Positions 8,997 to 19,288 of a DNA stretch of 64,000 nucleotides are shown here, in pieces. The position numbers and the translations under genes were made by a program. The DNA is from Siphonodentalium dalli (Eukaryota > Mollusca > Scaphopoda > Gadilida > Siphonodentaliidae). How positions within the stretch are numbered: the first letter of the stretch is position 1; every line of letters starts with the position of its first letter. Under the pieces are notes generated by a model, which saw only the letters and a program-made list of their open reading frames with translations, ran no database searches and was not told the DNA's origin. Location: the NCBI GenBank assembly GCA_032622095.1, contig CP136066.1:150362224-150426223 (forward strand), read 5' to 3'.

Positions 8997-9822
8997 CTTA
9001 AAAACGAATACTCCAGAAAATTTGCGACTGCGTAGTAATGTGCTGACACAGAAGAGTATAAAACAAGAAAGCATATTACCAAATAACAGTAGTCTTGATG
9101 AGCCCGTCGAGGTGATAACGCATCAAAAGAAAGATAATATCAGTGAAACTACATACCCTGGGCTATTGTCACAGGAGGAATACGACTCTGAAAGCGAAGA
9201 CGACATCATGCCAAGCTGTGACGATTGTGGTGTCGTGTTTGAGACCCACCATGATGTACAAAGGCACATTAAAAATTGGTGTTCTGATAGGAAGAAAAGA
9301 GAATCAATTGAAAATGTACAGGTGAATAATAAAAAACAGAAAACTGACACAAATAAAATAGAATTAATTCCGGACCAGGACAGACAAATATTAAAACTTC
9401 CGACTGAAAAAGAAAATGATTATTTCGAAGAGGTGTGGTTACAGGCCCAAGATGACAATAAAGCAGAATTAGATGAATTAGTTGAAGGTTATATGAAGAA
9501 AGGATTGACGGAAGAAGAGGCTGAAGAAAAATCGAAAGTGAAGATACGTCCCGAGTATGAGAGGCGTTTCTTAAACATATACGCTGCATTTATACAGAAT
9601 TTACTTGAAGTTAGTGGTGGGAAAACTCATATCAAGATCATGGATCGTGTGTATAAGATGCTAGATGATGGCTATGCTATACTCCCTGCCGTTCGGATTT
9701 CATTGAGGACATATAAACCCCTCCTGATGGAGTACATGAGAAATGAAAGTAAGGACAAAAATGATAAACAGGTGGATTCCTCTCAAGAATCTGAGCAAGA
9801 TGACGACGATGACAATCGATGA
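8956..9822 (+). CDS. Zinc-finger C-terminal part of the packaging-ATPase gene, right arm
   Basis: Mirror copy of 6278-7144, identical over 288 codons. It carries the ATPase-closing YLVVDL...LRLR block at residues 10-26, a C2HC finger at 88-109 and an acidic C-terminus. Polyadenylation signals AATAAA follow at 9831-9836 and 9856-9861, only 9 and 34 nt after the stop, which supports transcription as the 3' part of the ATPase unit. The overlap with the ATPase frame is 41 nt. Confidence 0.65.
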   Translation: MKLPINHFGYLVVDLKTNTPENLRLRSNVLTQKSIKQESILPNNSSLDEPVEVITHQKKDNISETTYPGLLSQEEYDSESEDDIMPSCDDCGVVFETHHDVQRHIKNWCSDRKKRESIENVQVNNKKQKTDTNKIELIPDQDRQILKLPTEKENDYFEEVWLQAQDDNKAELDELVEGYMKKGLTEEEAEEKSKVKIRPEYERRFLNIYAAFIQNLLEVSGGKTHIKIMDRVYKMLDDGYAILPAVRISLRTYKPLLMEYMRNESKDKNDKQVDSSQESEQDDDDDNR

Positions 9823-10027
9823 TTAACTGCAATAAACCTCTTATTCTTGGAGTCGAATAAAGCAAATGTTGATACACTAACTGTTTATTTGTCTTTATTC
9901 TTTCATCTAATATTGGTGTTCGTAATATAACAGCGTTATATATTCCTTTTATAGTACCAATATATATCAACGGTATCTTCTTATCTGCGATATCCGCTAA
10001 TAGTTTGGTTACTTCAATATATCTCAT
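9677..10027 (-). CDS. Doubtful 116-residue ORF, right arm
   Basis: Mirror copy of 6073-6423, convergent with and partly antisense to the zinc-finger frame. No recognised domain. It is kept only because its first 60 codons lie outside the overlap. Confidence 0.25.
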   Translation of the reverse strand: MRYIEVTKLLADIADKKIPLIYIGTIKGIYNAVILRTPILDERIKTNKQLVYQHLLYSTPRIRGLLQLIIDCHRRHLAQILERNPPVYHFCPYFHFSCTPSGGVYMSSMKSERQGV

Positions 10028-10224
10028 TTATCTTCTCTATAATATCTCCCCCTTCGTGATACTAGCCGCCCCTATAGAACCGTTTTGCTACGAATATTTC
10101 GTATCATTCATGTTTTCGATCACATACGGTCACCTTCTGCTACAGGGATAAACTCTACCTTGGTGGCTGAAACCACGTGATATATGTAAACCAGAGGCGC
10201 CCAGAGGTTATGTTCAAACTTGTC

Positions 10225-10310
10225 GACCACTATCTCTCTGTTTGAACCCACGACTTGCTCGACCTGTGACGAAATATCTGCTTGGAGTCCTAACCAACTG
10301 AATCAACCGA
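10225..10310 (-). ncRNA. tRNA-like / Pol III box-containing segment, right arm
   Basis: Mirror copy of 5790-5875 with the same A-box-like and B-box-like motifs on the minus strand. Decayed SINE or Pol III promoter relic; no cloverleaf established. Confidence 0.3.
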
Positions 10311-10387
10311 GCGATTGTCGAATATAACTAATAATAATTGATAGTTGGGGGTTCAAAAGAATCCCGAGTTTTTCTTTTTCGCTGTAT

Positions 10388-10654
10388 TCATTCGTCATCG
10401 TCCGCTTCGTACCCACTGTCATCGGATGAGGACTGATCTTGCCATTCGATTACTTGGACGGCCCAATCAGTTTCCCATGCTAATTCACGCTCTGACTCGC
10501 TAGATATTGACTCGTAACATTCGGCATACATTCCACCATCGAATTCAAGCCAGAAATCCGAATTTGATTCATATTCGGCTTCGAAATCCGACTCGTTATC
10601 TGAGCTTATGTATAACAATCGTATGCACTCTAACGATGTTTTAGGAAACTCCAT
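10388..10654 (-). CDS. Small acidic protein, right arm copy (unknown function)
   Basis: Mirror copy of 5446-5712, identical over 88 residues, reading inward from the right terminus. Acidic, Ser- and Trp-containing, family unknown. Its position about 540 bp from the terminus is the place of the first early gene in adenovirus-like genomes; that comparison is positional only. Confidence 0.5.
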   Translation of the reverse strand: MEFPKTSLECIRLLYISSDNESDFEAEYESNSDFWLEFDGGMYAECYESISSESERELAWETDWAVQVIEWQDQSSSDDSGYEADDDE

Positions 10655-11192
10655 ATTGATAAAATTCGCCCTAAAGATTACTCGGTATAATTATATTTAT
10701 AGAAAACAGTATTCATTTACGTGTCAATCTCAAACCGATCTGATAGCCATCTTGTTAAAAAATACTGTTCCATAAATTAGACATCCCTCGATATAAATGT
10801 TATCCCATGCAAGATCCTATCTAATTCAGCTATGCGTTCGCACAAAGCAAATTCTTATATATCTGTCTTTCAATTATACCTCCCGCTAGATAAATCACTG
10901 ACCCGATCTCATTCGAAACAGTTTCAATGACCCGATTCATTCTTGTATACTCTATCAATTACAACCCATTCAACACACTCATTAAATTCAATGACCCGAT
11001 TCATTCTTATATCTTTCCCTTTAAATCCATTTCAATAACATCCATTTAAATTCAATTGTTGTCCCTTTAAACCCATTGTCTACCTTTAAATTTAAACACC
11101 CCCTTAACAACACAACATAGCAACGTGTTATGTAAACATTGGTTGAACGGTTGAACCTCGCTTGGGGGCGAGACAGCTCTATATATACTACT
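10655..11192. other. Right terminal non-coding region of the palindromic element
   Basis: Mirror copy of 4908-5445, with the same AT-rich direct repeats and the terminal CTATATATACTACT. Confidence 0.5.
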
Positions 11193-11198
11193 GTTGGG
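11193..11198. repeat. 6-bp target site duplication (right), GTTGGG
   Basis: Exact copy of 4902-4907 directly outside the last base of the palindromic element. The sequences beyond the two copies are unrelated to each other. Confidence 0.85.
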
Positions 11199-11561
11199 CT
11201 TCAAACCCACTTTGAATGAGAGAAATAATGTAATTCTAACTGTAAACTGACTGCAGGCAGTTATCGTGTTGTATTTTGTTGCAAATTTTAAAATCCAAGA
11301 TGGCCGCTGGCAGCCATGTTTTTTTGGCCGAATGACCTCAAAATGACTCATTCCTATTTACATGTCCATGTTAACATCCATGATAAATAGTATGCACAGA
11401 AATTCATATATAGCTGTTTACAGTGAATTTCCCTCCGCAAATCTCTGTTTTAGTGTTAAAAGGGGGGGTGGGTGTCAAAAAATGGTCGGAAAAAACTGCC
11501 GAAAACGGAAAAAAATTTGGCGGTGGGGGTGGGTGGGTACAAAAAATGATCGAAAGGGAAA

Positions 11562-11607
11562 AAATGCCATACGTGCCTGAAATTTTTTTCCGACCCCCCC
11601 CCCCCTG
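11562..11607 (-). repeat. Right half of the inverted repeat surrounding the palindromic element
   Basis: Inverted, diverged match to 4766-4812 (C-run, AAATTT, GGCACGTATG on the reverse strand). Probably the other end of an older element split by the palindrome. Confidence 0.4.
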
Positions 11608-11786
11608 ACAGCGTAAGACATTTAGAGAAAGTGAACAGAAATTATATTATGAGAAATGCAACTCCTTATTATATGGACTTAAAGATGGTCTATCTCTTTG
11701 TAAACATATGTTATATAGTTTCCGGGGTATAAAATATTGGATATGCATCGAAGACCCCTTTCCGGAAACGCTTCTATCTATTAATA

Positions 11787-12650
11787 TTGATTATATTTCG
11801 AATATTTTCTAGTCTAAAAACGTGTGGTTGTTTAGCTGACGTATGGGGGTCAGGAAATAATGAGATTTTTGAAAATATCCATAGAAAATTTCTGAAACAT
11901 GTTCTCCACCTTAAATCATCTACCCCAAATTATATGTTATATGGCGAGAGCGGCAGATTGCCAGTAGAGTACACAGTCAACCTGCGTATTGTGAAATTAC
12001 TGGATGAAAGTTATGAATATGAAACAAGGTCGATTTTGTAAGATTTTGTATCAATTGGCCCTCAAGGTTTGTGAAGCTATGCCCGTAAAGTTCAAAAGGA
12101 TAGAGAAAGTGAAAGATATTCTAACAAAATCTGGGCAGATTCATTTGTTAAGTGTGGGATATATTACATGCCCAGAACAAATGGCACTTTATTTTAAATG
12201 TAGTCTGAATAGTCAATTCCGTGGCATCTGGTTATCTAACATTGAAAACTCTATAGTCGAGGCAGTACTTATAAAATATTCAAACATGATATACATCTCG
12301 AAAAATACTTTGACCATTTGGATACTAGGAACGTAATAACTCTTTGTCAATTCCGTACTTGTAATCATCGCTTGCCAATAGAGAAAGGTCGATGGAATGA
12401 CACCAACATATTCCATAGACTATGTCCGCTGTGCACTAAAAGACATATTGGAGACGAACTGCACTACTTATTAGAATGTGAATGTTTATGTGAGGCCAGA
12501 CATCGCCTCTTGCCTAGCAAATATACCAGCATAGAACATGCAACTATTGATATTTTAGATGACATTCTGAATTTGGAAGATGTGGCTTGTCTACGCAGAC
12601 TATGTTCATTCATCCGACTGATCAATCTTAAGTTAAATGATATTGACTAA
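11787..12650 (+). mobile_element. Degenerate LINE fragment (C-terminal region)
   Basis: Three overlapping, frame-shifted pieces. One contains LKSSTPNYMLYGESGR, matching MKSSTPNYMVYGETGR of the LINE at 15.4-17.6 kb. Another contains RTCNHRLPIEKGRW and a C..C..GDELHYLLEC zinc-ribbon-like block, matching the same LINE's C-terminus. The reverse transcriptase core is missing. It is on the opposite strand to gene B, within its intron 2. A GTT microsatellite follows at about 12659-12692. Confidence 0.7.
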
Positions 12651-13849
12651 TATGCAGTTTGTTGTTGTTGTTGTTGTGGTTGTTGTTGTTGAATATAACG
12701 ATGCAAATGGTACTGGCGATTGTGACGACGAGTAGACGAAGACGTTAACGTGATGACAAAGAAGACGGTGATACTGATGACGACTGCCATGATGTTGATA
12801 ATGATGACGATGAGGGAAGTTCGTGTATATATTGTACATATGCTGCAACATTCTCAATCTTTTGTATATATCTTCTAATTGTATCTCAATATCTATTTGA
12901 TAAGAGAATAAACGTATTATTATTACGAATAATAATGGTTACTGTTAACAGAGCCCAGAAATTGTATTGTGTATATAATTTAATTTTGTCACAAATACAC
13001 GTTAATTAGACTCATCGCTTATAACTATGGAATAAAGCAATACAAACAATCAATCAAGGTGGGGGGACACCCCAATGATCTCTATCGCTATATGGTATCA
13101 ACTGTATGGTCTGATCTAAAAATAGAACAATAAAGTGTCCCATTTAATCATCTCATTTTATTATAAAATATTCGAAATAAAATCATTATTAATTGATAGA
13201 TGCGTTTCCGGACAGGGGACTTCAACTCATATTTATTATTTTATACCCACGCAGCTATTGTTATTTGAAGAGATAATCCATCTTTAAACTTCGGTGAATA
13301 AAATCAACAAGTTATCATACATGCAGTTACTATCTCCGCTGGATGAATGTAGCAATCAGCTAAGATTATCGAACATTCCAACGACATGGATTGTACCATG
13401 CATGGATATGGATTTCAGAGAACACAACGATTGGACTATACGCACACGTGTAAATATTTATGGGGATGAATAATTGGCCACGAACATTCAATAACTCATC
13501 CAACACTAACGTGTGGGGGGGGGGGGGGGTGCGCGCGTGTGTGTCTATGACTGCGTACATGTCTGTACATCCGTCCGCTCGTCAGTGTATGTATGTATAT
13601 CTGTTCGCCTGCATGTGTCCGCATACCTGCCAATCGACATAGCTGTCTGCGTATATGTACATTGTATGTCTGTCGCTCTGATTTCTGTCTGAATATGTAT
13701 TCATTTGTATATGTCTTCTTCTTGTATTATGATGTTTAATGTTTGATAAGCTCTTCGTGTAACGGAGGAAAATAAAGGATATATATATACCTATATCTTG
13801 ATATAAAATAACTTATTTTGCCATGATAGTGTGTTATTCCATACTGACC

Positions 13850-14170
13850 CCCCCCCCATACACACTACCAGTGGAGCGGCGCCTGTCAGACGAGCAACAA
13901 TTCATATATGATCGTCTCTGATAAAGAGCGTCCAGGATTCAGTTTCCAAAAAAAACAGGTAGATAATAAAGAGCGTTATCAACGATGATATATTATGAAC
14001 TTGTTTTCAACGTGAAACTGGTGGATGCTTTTGTTGATTATTGCGATGCATGTGTCTTACGAATGCCGGCGGGTGGTGATTTCTACTATTTTATAAGTTT
14101 ATATTTTTTGGCTTGGTAAACCGAATATTTTCGGAAATGTTTGAGAAATTGGTGTCAAATTATTGGACCG
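13850..14170 (+). repeat. Paired-AAAGAGCG dispersed repeat (copy 1)
   Basis: AAAGAGCG at 13923-13930 and 13968-13975, 45 nt apart, in a diverged repeat shared with 33.05-33.42, 35.22-35.65 and 48.59-49.05 kb. Shared blocks include the CGTGAAACTGGTGGATGCTT region and GGTGTCAAAT near the end. No coding potential. Confidence 0.6.
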
Positions 14171-14750
14171 TGCATCAGTTTTTCATTTCGTCTGAAAAAA
14201 CATGATACATCGATCAGACTGCATGGTGTTCTATTATTTGCGAATTTCATACATAATATAAAATATGCAAACCGAAATTGTGGTATTCTGCAGTAAATCG
14301 CAGTCACAAACATACCCCGGATTATACGAAATTGAACATCATATTATCATGCAAATAGGTTCATATATAGCGGACGTAAATATTCACATAGGACATGGGT
14401 TTATATTGGACTTATTTTTTTCTTAAATAATCCCATATTGAGCTTACACCCATGCATTACTCCGTTGAATGACGCAAGCCGCAGTGAAATCACAATATAA
14501 AGAACGTGAATCTTGTAAGTCGTGTAGTTGACAAAAAGTAGATTAAATGGAACAAATATGTGCTTATTTCGTATTGAAATAATCGCTATAAGGGCCTATT
14601 TTGAAAGCCCCCGTTTTACGCCAATTTGGAGCATATTTTTTTTTAATCAAATACGCTCTTTCTGTGCTTAAAATGCGACAATCAAAATAAGCCCGTATTG
14701 TGCTTATTTCACGAGAACGGGCTGGGATAATAATTTATATTATATCTTAC

Positions 14751-14858
14751 ATGCGTCAGTTCTTCGGCTTGATTCTTCTGTTTCTCTCTAAATTTGCAAG
14801 CAGCGAGTCTGTTTCGTTCCCGTCTGCGTCGAATTCTCTCAACATCGTCATCACTCAG
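14751..14858 (-). CDS. bZIP gene B, exon 2 (basic DNA-binding region)
   Basis: Exactly 108 nt, 36 codons, between a CTGCAG acceptor and a GTAAGA donor, phase 0 at both ends. It encodes LSDDDVERIRRRRERN followed by RLAACKFRE. The bZIP signature Asn-x-x-Ala-Ala-x-x-(Cys/Ser)-Arg is intact except that the Cys/Ser position is Phe. A Phe there is typical of fungal Pap1/Yap1 proteins, not of animal Fos/ATF. The 108-nt basic-region exon is also seen in vertebrate FOS genes. It connects exon 1 (18786-19148) to the zipper exon (4343-4504). Confidence 0.85.
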
Positions 14859-14888
14859 CTGCAGATCACATAGAGATCAATTAATATA

Positions 14889-14926
14889 TCAACCCAATTA
14901 ATCTAATAGTAATACCCACAACAGAT
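14889..14926. repeat. Single unit related to the 34-bp minisatellite
   Basis: AACCCAATTAATCTAATAGT continuing to AACAGAT differs at only about two bases from the 40-bp variant unit inside the array at 17605-18052. It lies 30 bp from gene B exon 2, on the other side of the LINE from the array. Confidence 0.75.
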
Positions 14927-15440
14927 TATGATGTTGTAATGTTTTATTATGTCTTTGCTGTTTATCACAGAACAAAAGTACATTAGTAAACATTAGTATA
15001 CATAATATATATTAATAACTTAATGAATTAGTTGGTTTTATATACTTACATATTTACACGCTAAGTCCACCTATGCGTGTATAGACATGATATAAACAAT
15101 GCATAATGTCATGCTATGCTATTGATATATATGCCGTATACTCTGTCCAATATCTTAAGTTGCGACGGGCAGAAAGCATTAAATGATTTCCATTTTCAAT
15201 TTGGACTTATAATATAATTTCGTTGATAATCTAATTATATTCTCATCGTGTATAGACGCACATGTTAAATACCAAGTTAAAACTATGTAACTGTGTGCAT
15301 GCGGTGTAATACAATGTGTCGAATGTAATCTATGAATGCAAGCTTATCGATTCTGATATCAGCTTTCCGGGAAGAACTGATATCAGAAGCACATAAGCTC
15401 ATTCATGATATATGTCTCCGATATATAGTTCACGACAGTC

Positions 15441-17604
15441 TCACGTGTCACACAGTGCCTGTTTAATAAATATACATACCCTCTTCATAATTTCTAGATT
15501 ATCAATAGACAGAAGACCAATAAATTTATCAAGGTTGGGAAGCTCCCAATAATACGATGGTATGAATTTCTCTCTGATAACCTGGAATATTTTGCATACG
15601 ATGATAAAATGATATTCATCACCAAGACCCTCCCCACATGCGGAGCAGAGTCTTTGTTCTCGTGACACGGCTTTCCATCTACCACTCTCAATGGCCAAAC
15701 GATGGTTTGTTGTTCTAATCTTTGTCATGTATTCTGCCAGATATGTAGACAATTTTAGCAAATAGCCACTCATTTTAAGGTCGGACTTTATTTCTTTGTA
15801 AAGGATACCCTTTGACGAAGAAAGAATATTTTGGCGCCATTCTAATTCAAATTGACTTGTCATGTCCATTTTAAATTGTCTGATGGTCCCCTTAGACAAG
15901 GGTGAGTTAGCTGAGCATGAACTTTTGGCATTTACCTCTTCGAAAATCACCTGTATAAATTCAAACCATTTCAAATAAGTACCGGGAGACTCAGATAACA
16001 CTCGCGACAATTTATATAGTTTCTTCACTAGATTTGAACCATATTCAGAAACGGTTCTTGACCAAAATGCCAGTGCACGGAATTTGATCTCAATTCCAAG
16101 TGGGTGTCGTCCTGTTTCTCCGTACACCATGTAATTCGGTGTACTGGACTTCATACCAAGTAGAATTTTGCAAAATTTTAAGTGGACGAATTCGATGTCC
16201 TTGGTGGGCTCATAACACCACACCTCACTACCATATAGCAATATGGGGGCTATTTTGTAATCAAAGAGAGTTAACATCATATCTAAAGGGAGATTTAGTG
16301 ATCTCACCTTATTAAATAAAGCATACATTGCTTTCAGGGCAATGTTCTTGTTTTCTTTAATAGATCTACAGAAACGACCATTGTAGAAAATTTTTACGCC
16401 TAAATATGTGAATTCCTTCGTGATTTCTAGTGTATGTTCTTTAAATATAAATATCGGAAGATTATTTTGCATTTTTTTGCAAAAAATTACAACTTTTGTT
16501 TTCTTTGTATTAACTTCGAGTTTCCATGCATCTGAATAGTCAGCAAATGCTTGGAGTGCACGATGCATACTACTTTCGTTATCAGCCATCAATACAGTGT
16601 CATCAGCATATAACATACATAATAATTTAACATATATTCCAATATTCTCTTGAAAAAGATCACTGAAGTATGTCAAACCGTCTATAGCACAGTCAGATAA
16701 AAAGTCGCTAATATCATCAATATAGAGGGAAAATAGGAGAGGGGACATAAGTTCACCTTGAAATAAACCTACGTTGCTCGAAAAGAAATCTGACAAACCC
16801 TCGTTGCTTTTTACACATGACTTTATCTTACCATACATACTTCTGACGACATTAAACAGTTTACCATTGATATTTCGTTCCAATAATTTAACCCAGAGTC
16901 CATCTCTCCAGACACTATCAAAAGCCTTTCGGAAATCAATGAAAGTACAGTAAAGTTTTTTCCCACTAGATAAATACATATCGATGATAGTCTGTAGGAC
17001 ATATATGTTATCAATAGTAGAGTGTTTACGCCGGAAACCCGTTTGATACTCGTTGATTAAATGCTCTTCATCGGAAAAGTTAGTTAATCTTTTGTTCATG
17101 ATAGAAGTGAACATCTTAGCTATACAGCTTAACAATGTTATCCCACGATACGAATCTGGGTTATCACGATCTCCTGATTTTTTTGTAAATAGGTTTAATC
17201 ATCCCAATAGCCCAGTCATCTGGGAAGCACCCAGTATTTAGGATAAAGTTAAATAGTTTGCAATATAAGGGTGTCATGGTGTCAATTGATGCTTTCAAAT
17301 ATTCATTGGGTATGAGATCAATTCCTGGAGATTTATTTGCTTTCAAATTCGCAGTAGCCACTCTAATTTCTTCTTCAGTTATCGGATCGTTTAAGGGGCC
17401 CGAAAATCGTTCGTCATAGATTTCATCGATTTTGTTCCCAAGTTTGTCGATTAGGTCGTCCGGCAAGCTGAGGCCCTTAAAATGACCATATAATGTGTCT
17501 AACGGAATTTTGCATTCTTGTTTCCTAATTCGGCTAGATTTAGAATGTTTGTCTAGAGTTTTCCAAAATTCTTTGCTAGATGTTCGGCTTAATGATTTAA
17601 TGAT
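15441..17604 (-). mobile_element. LINE (non-LTR retrotransposon) reverse transcriptase, 5'-truncated, frame-shifted
   Basis: Reverse transcriptase with GFRRKHSTIDN, the FIDFRKAFDSVWR block, a QGELMSPLLFSLYIDD segment, catalytic MLYADDT, and a C-terminal C..C....GDEYHFIIVC zinc-ribbon-like motif. The first catalytic-core frame (from about 17604) and the main 564-codon frame are separated by a one-base change in an A-run near 17180. The 5' end stops exactly at the minisatellite, typical of 5' truncation. It sits on the same strand as gene B, in its intron 1. Clade not certain; the motif order fits CR1/L1-like LINEs common in marine invertebrates. Confidence 0.85.
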
Positions 17605-18052
17605 TAGCAACCCAATTAATCTAACACCCACCACAGACTAGCAACCCAATTAATCTAACACCCACCACAGACTAGCAACCCAATTAATCTAACACCCACC
17701 ACAGACTAGCAACCCAATTAATCTAACACCCACCACAGACTAGCAACCCAATTAATCTAATAGTAATACCCACCACAGACTAGCAACCCAATTAATCTAA
17801 CACCCACCACAGACTAGCAACCCAATTAATCTAACACCCACCACAGACTCGCAACCCAATTAATCTAACACCCACCACAGACAAGCAACCCAATTAATCT
17901 AACACCCACCACAGACTAGCAACCCAATTAATCTAACACCCACCACAGACTCGCAACCCAATTAATCTAACACCCACCACAGACTAGCAACCCAATTAAT
18001 CTAACACCCACCACAGACTAGCAACCCAATTAATCTAACACCCACCACAGAC
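17605..18052. repeat. 34-bp minisatellite, 13 units
   Basis: Twelve units of 34 bp (TAGCAACCCAATTAATCTAA then CACCCACCACAGAC) and one 40-bp variant, the fifth unit, total 448 bp. Units are nearly identical (TAGC or TCGC starts). It lies in intron 1 of gene B next to the LINE 5' end. Confidence 0.95.
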
Positions 18053-18293
18053 AAGAAATCCAATTAATTAACCACCAGAAGAAACATAGGTCAAGGCGGG
18101 GGTGGGGGCAACTCCCGTGCACAAAAGCAAAAGAACTCTTTTTATGTCCGATGTATTTGCATCAATTCTACATATTCTACACAGAGCTCATATTACGCAA
18201 TTAGCTGGTGTGTGGTACTTAATATCGTCATCATATAAATGATGAAGGGCACTTTATGAACCCCGTACATGGTGGAGGGTGGAAAGGACAGTT

Positions 18294-18612
18294 GCGCTGA
18301 AATGGTCACTGCCATCCCCTATCGTACAGCTATTTTAAATTTTCAGCTGGGTACCCAGCTTTTATAAAAATTTGCATTTGGGTACCCAGCTTTATGACAA
18401 CAGTCTGCATGACATAATGTCCTATGCCTATACAATTTCATTTAAAAAAAAAACAACTGACGACAATAACTAATTAAATCACGTTCTGTGTGAGATTTCA
18501 TAAAGCTGGGAACCCAAATGTAAATGTTATAGATGCTGGGTACGCAGCTGAAAATGAAAAAAAAAGCTGGATACCCAACTGAACGAAAGGGTAACAGTGA
18601 CCATTTCAGCGA
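18294..18612. mobile_element. Foldback element in gene B intron 1
   Basis: GCGCTGAAATGGTCACTG at the left is inverted at the right as CAGTGACCATTTCAGCG. Between them, GCTGGGTACCCAGC-like blocks occur in both orientations. Non-coding; probable MITE. Confidence 0.6.
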
Positions 18613-18785
18613 CAGATGCCCCATCTGCATGCTCCAGCTCCCATGGTGGACAATGACAAGGCTTGGTGGTAATAACCATGGTGATATATATACTGGAGAT
18701 CTATATTATACCACTAGCTCAAGCCTCCTCATGAAAGTTGTCGATATATTTAGTCTTTGACTTGATTTGACCAATTGATCCTCAC

Positions 18786-19148
18786 CTTATCAGGCTCCGG
18801 TTCTATGAATTGGACCTCGAGTTTCTCTTTGCCAGCCGCCTCTCGTCGCGAGCAGATTGTCTGCTTCAGTTCGTGTTTGACTAGTGGAGTTAATGCCCCT
18901 TCCTTCAAAGCTAATAGCGTCTGCGATGCCAAATAGTCACGACCACTTACACCTGAATAGTTATTGTTATATGTATTCCCATATATGTTACTCCTGTTAT
19001 ATTCCGCACCCTTGTTATCACATGAAATATTGGACTCAGTAGATGAATTTAAAGCACAACTTCCAAACTCATCCACACTTTGCGAATCCGAACATGTTTT
19101 GTCGTTCATTTTTGGATGTCCCAGATTTTTCTCTCCATTCCCAGTCAT
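18786..19148 (-). CDS. bZIP gene B, exon 1 (N-terminal region)
   Basis: 121 codons starting at the ATG 19146-19148 and ending in AAG before a GTGAGG donor (phase 0). The N-terminus is Asn/Ser-rich. The last 45 residues contain GALTPLVKHELKQTI and an AAGKEKLEVQF segment, the motif shared with genes A, C and D. With exons 2 and 3 it gives a protein of about 210 residues, close to ATF3/JDP2 size. It should dimerise with other AP-1 family members and bind DNA in the nucleus; this is family inference. A consensus AP-1 site TGAGTCA lies 134 bp upstream at 19282-19288. Confidence 0.8.
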
Positions 19149-19281
19149 TGTTAGTTTTTAAGACAGAATTTACCATTACTACGTGCCATGAACGTTTTCT
19201 TCCAGCTGACAATGACATGAGAAAGTTTTCACAGCGTGTTTTATTCGTAGAACGCAGAATGATAAGCAATATTTCGCAATT

Positions 19282-19288
19282 TGAGTCA
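19282..19288. promoter_or_regulatory. AP-1 consensus heptamer upstream of gene B
   Basis: TGAGTCA, 134 bp 5' of the gene B start codon. A TA-rich stretch (19303-19312) lies just beyond. Function is inferred from the consensus only; such heptamers also occur by chance about once per 5 kb in this window. Confidence 0.35.

Larger units (their letters stand above)
4908..11192. mobile_element. Palindromic Polinton/Maverick-like (adintovirus-type) element
   Basis: The 6,285-bp element is one inverted repeat: base i pairs with base 16100-i from 4908/11192 to the centre at 8050. The arms match in every block compared, including the CAA/polyQ tract. I noted one mismatch (8045/8055) plus the unpaired central base. 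Ends are AGTAGTATATATAG and its complement, with a 6-bp GTTGGG duplication. AG ends plus a 6-bp duplication are the Polinton signature. Each arm has, from the terminus inward, an acidic 88-residue ORF, a tRNA-like segment, a doubtful 116-residue ORF, and an outward-facing A32-like ATPase/zinc-finger gene. Polymerase B, retroviral-type integrase, protease and capsid genes are absent, so it would need a helper. An assembly fold-back is possible, but the exact duplication with unrelated flanks argues for a real insertion. Confidence 0.85.

Noticed and set aside
4908-11192. Explaining the palindrome as two independent insertions of one element
   Set aside because: There is a single 6-bp duplication outside, no internal duplication or second pair of termini at the centre, and the match runs to the central base.
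17605-18052. CRISPR-like array
   Set aside because: Units are contiguous 34-bp direct repeats with no unique spacers, in a eukaryotic intron; it is a minisatellite.
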